From Pelecanus crispus (lineage: Eukaryota; Chordata; Aves; Pelecaniformes; Pelecanidae), in the NCBI RefSeq assembly GCF_030463565.1, contig NC_134644.1, positions 132,243,388-132,307,387 on the forward strand: a stretch of DNA of 64,000 bases, given 5' to 3'. The translations under genes and the position numbers were made by a program. The notes below the pieces were generated by a model. It did not search any database, had not been told where the DNA came from, and saw only the letters and a program-made list of their open reading frames with translations. This document shows, piece after piece, positions 60,885 to 64,000 of this stretch (position 1 is the first letter of the stretch; each line of letters opens with the position of its first letter).

Positions 60885-63426
60885 TTACAGCATAAAACAT
60901 TCCGCAAGCTGATCATCTTCCTCTGACTCTTCTTTTGTTGCCTGGTGTGTATTCTCCCTTTCTCTGTGGGCAGCAGTGCTGCTCGGTGGCTGAGGCAGAC
61001 TCTCCGCCTGCTTCTGAGAGCATCCTAGTAACTGCCTTGTCACCTCACCCAGATCTTCAGGATGAGGTGGAGTTTTATCATGGGACACGATGACTAGAGA
61101 GAAATCATTTACTGAAATAAGGACTGCTCTCCAAAAATGCAGCAGCAAAGTTTCTGTGCTATGAAGTTGACTGAAGTGTTTTCTTGTGGTAATAAATAAA
61201 ATGACTCGTTTGTCTAATCATCTTGTTTCTTTATGATTAAACTAGGCTGCAATTTCCAGAATATTTAGGATTGGTCTGGTGTATACTTTGTGCTAAAACT
61301 GGATATAGTGTGTGTGCCAACAGAGTGATGCCAGAAATTGGAGGAGCTTTTTGCATTGGTGTTTTCCTGCTGTTTCTTTTAATGTCGGTTTCGTTTTGAA
61401 AAGCAGTAAGCTTGTTATTCGAAAAACTGCAAAAATAAATATTAATGAATATCTTTAAAATGATAGAAAATTGAATGATGTGGCAAAAATAACTGTCATC
61501 TGTATTGCCTGGTCAACTGATCGACATACCACTGCAACCCGACAGCAGGAAGAGGGAGGCTTTCAAGGAGGCCAGGGTGCTTCTGGGCAAGGGTGACGGT
61601 GGTCACCACTCTGGTTGTTCAGCTCTTGGCTTCAGCACTTGAGGGCAGAGCTGCATGTTGTCACACAGCTGCTTTGCTTCCCTTTGAAGATGGGGTGTAT
61701 AAAGTAATTCTCATACGTACGAGCTGACGGTCATTTTGAGCCTCAGCCCATTGTTTTTAACCCTGTTTAGGCAGTGCAGAAACACAGGAGTACCTGCAGG
61801 TCGTGGAGGGGTCCCCAGGGGACCCATGTGAGGTTTCATCACTGACAGAATATGCAGGCTGGTTGCCTTCTAAATATGTCTGAGATGTGGAGTTTTTTTC
61901 TCCAGGATACATTCTGGTTTTGTTAGGACAACAATGGAGGCTCTGACTGTACTCAGCAGCTGAGCTTCTGGTTCTTCTTCTGTTAAGACCATGTATGAAC
62001 TCAGGAACAGAGTTACAGATGGGATGCCCAACACAACTTGAATACATGTAAACCTACAGAAAGGATGTGTGAAGTAAACTAACTATAAATCAGTAAACTA
62101 TAACCAGTAAACTAACTATGTATTTAAAGCTCAAAGTTAGAACTCATGAGGAAAAACGTCAGACAAAATACTTCATTAATGTAATTTCCAAGTTTTTGAA
62201 AATGAAGTGCTTGTGGAGGTCTGCTAGACAGTTACAGTTCCAGTGAATTCTGTTTTATTTTGTCTGCAGACTCATTGTCTTCTGGATGTTTGATGGCCTC
62301 CAGGTTCTCTATGTCCAAGCTGGACCTCCCTGTCTTTGCATGTGGTGGGCCATGGCCAAATTACAATCTCCTCTGATTAGCTCTTATGAAGAATGGAGCT
62401 GCAGCAACAGAAAATAAAAGCAGGAGAAAGTATAAGGCACATCATGTTTTTCAATTTTGCCAGTTGTTTTATTTTATGGCGAAAAACTTCTACCCATCAT
62501 CAGGTTTAGTCTGACATCCATGTTTCTCTTTTCCTTTGTCACAGGCAGTTGAAAGGAGCTTTGGAGGGGAGAAGTGTTGCTCTCTTCTTTTGCATAGTCT
62601 CAATGTGCACTTGAGCCTGAGAAATCCATTTTAACAAAAATGTGCTCTGCGTGGACATAGCCAACAGTTTGAAATCCAAGGCTGGTGCTTTGGGCTTGGT
62701 TTGGCTGCTTAACTGTGATGAACCCCACTGATTGCTTCTGAACCTCAGTATTTTGAGTCAAAATTGTATCTTCCTTTCTCCCATAAGCTACCTGCCTTCT
62801 CTGCTAACATTCACAGGAAAGTACATTTTCTATTTTACACCTCCAGAGTTTTCCATCAAAAAGTTAGACAACAGAATGCTAATTGAAAACTAGTGACCGG
62901 GAGACCCTTTAGAGATTATCATAATTTTTAAGCTAATAAGGAGAAAAATTAAAACAAAAGACAGTGTTAATTTATTTGACATCTGTGGCGAGGGTATTAT
63001 TTATGAGAATATTTTGCAGTACAATACAGTAATTGTATTATTGCATATTCATTCAAAAAAGGAAACTGTAGTATGAGACTGCAAATACTCAGCAAAATGG
63101 GTTGAGAATAATGGAGAGAGGTGTAAGTTTTATTTTTTTAAAGGATAAGTAAATTTTTAATTTATCAGATATGGATTAATGAGTTTTATCAAGTATCGCA
63201 ATAAAAATGCTAAATTAATGGAGCAATATGAAGTTCAAAGAAAGGAGGTGACTTTACCTTTTAATAATGTCTTCAGTTAAAAGTTTAATTAAATTATGAC
63301 TTGGAGCTTCTGCACAAGCTTACCATTAGGATTGTGCAGAAATCAGTAATGACCACCAGTGCACACACAGAAATGAGTAGTGCATATGTTTTTACAGGGT
63401 AAGAACTTTCCTGTAAGCCTTTGTCT
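60885..63426 (-). CDS. Candidate 3' exons of an unrecognised single-pass membrane protein
   Basis: Three minus-strand segments join in phase. 63,426-63,324 has acceptor TTTCTTTCAG and donor ATG then GTAAGC, and encodes a hydrophobic span TYALLISVCALVVITDF. 62,053-61,762 has acceptor TTTCTGTAG and a weak donor CAGG then GTTAAA. 61,111-60,885 has acceptor CTTATTTCAG and ends in acidic EESEEDDQLAECFML and a stop. Together they would give about 206 residues: a short outer stalk, one membrane span and a Ser/Thr-rich tail, a layout seen in receptor 3' ends. I recognise no family. The middle segment is also open in another frame (VVLGIPSVTLFLSSYMVL, stop at 61,870), which would need a different upstream exon, perhaps at about 62.25-62.33 kb. 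The 5' exons would lie beyond the window. It may be a non-coding transcript or chance. Confidence 0.28.
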
Positions 63427-63618
63427 CTGAAAGAAAAATACAATCAAACCGAATCTGGTATTTTCAAATGCATTTTACAAACACAGAATTAATGTAATTC
63501 TGCAAAGCTCTCAACTTCTGTAGAGTTTTATGGCTAATTTATATGTGGCTATGTGATATTCAGTTCCAGGAGGCCTATTTAAAACAGAGGTTCAGTTTTA
63601 ATCATGTCCTCCCTCCTT

Positions 63619-63702
63619 GATCTTCTGAAAAGAAACTCTTCACTTTGTTTGAGTTGTGATGATCTTGTGAAAAGAAACTCTTCACTTTGTTTGAGTTGCG
63701 AT
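63619..63702. repeat. 42-bp direct tandem duplication
   Basis: Two adjacent 42-bp units beginning GATCTT differ at two bases. This indicates a recent local duplication. Confidence 0.92.
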
Positions 63703-64000
63703 TGGTATCTGTTGTGCAGTTAGCTGAGTTATAAATTAGAACATACAAAAGTTGTGGGGGAATACTATCTGAAATACAGTGATCTAAGTATTAAATAATT
63801 GCTTCTTTAATGGATCATTACTTCTTTAACATCGACTTAAAGTAGAAAGCAATTACAATATGTTACAGAAAAGAAACTCATGGAATTAGTACCCATGCTA
63901 ATATTTACTCTTCGTGTTACTCTTCCTTTTTGTTCCACCTTTTCTGAGAGGGAGGAAAGGGTTACAGGTAATTTAACTGTGCTGGGTAATCTGGGCTTCT

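Noticed and set aside
1-64000. Search for CRISPR arrays, tRNA or rRNA genes and intact transposases
   Set aside because: None found. The tandem repeats present are short, unspaced and typical of vertebrate slippage, and all LINE copies are truncated.

Overview
The window looks like avian nuclear DNA. It carries several 5'-truncated CR1 retroposons, including copies ending in the characteristic ATTCTATG octamer repeat. Gene density is low, the background is AT-rich with sharp CpG islands, and PENK lies next to an SDR16C retinol dehydrogenase. That pairing matches the amniote order PLAG1, CHCHD7, SDR16C, PENK as I recall it. I could not search databases, so species and gene names rest on recognition of the protein sequences.

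Two genes can be assembled completely from splice sites and phase, both on the minus strand. (1) PENK (proenkephalin), about 48,670-53,540, encodes 267 aa from two coding exons (52,772-52,635 and 49,650-48,985). It has a six-cysteine N-terminal module, six Met-enkephalin-containing units and one Leu-enkephalin. Its promoter holds TATA, CCAAT, ENKCRE-2 and ENKCRE-1 in the arrangement known from mammals. (2) An SDR16C5/SDR16C6-type retinol dehydrogenase, 36,818-27,354, encodes 308 aa from six coding exons with every phase matching. It has an intact cofactor motif and an intact Asn-Ser-Tyr-Lys catalytic set. A CpG island at about 37,500-38,130 is its probable promoter.

A decayed copy of the first coding exon of the SDR16C gene lies downstream of it at about 24,137-24,330. 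It shows that a second family member once lay in tandem and has been lost. The rest is intergenic or intronic: CR1 copies of several ages, older LINE fragments I judge CR1/L3-like, short tandem repeats, and an orphan CpG island near 13.5-13.85 kb.

The most unusual feature is a perfect 34-bp tandem repeat (2.8 copies, 52,552-52,645). It triplicates the splice donor of the first PENK coding exon, and using either of the two distal donors would shift the frame and stop translation before any enkephalin. Two weaker gene candidates, both minus strand, have phase-compatible exons but no recognised family: a short two-exon reading frame at 68-1,043, and a possible single-pass membrane protein 3' end at 60,885-63,426. 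No tRNA, rRNA, CRISPR or intact transposon gene was seen.
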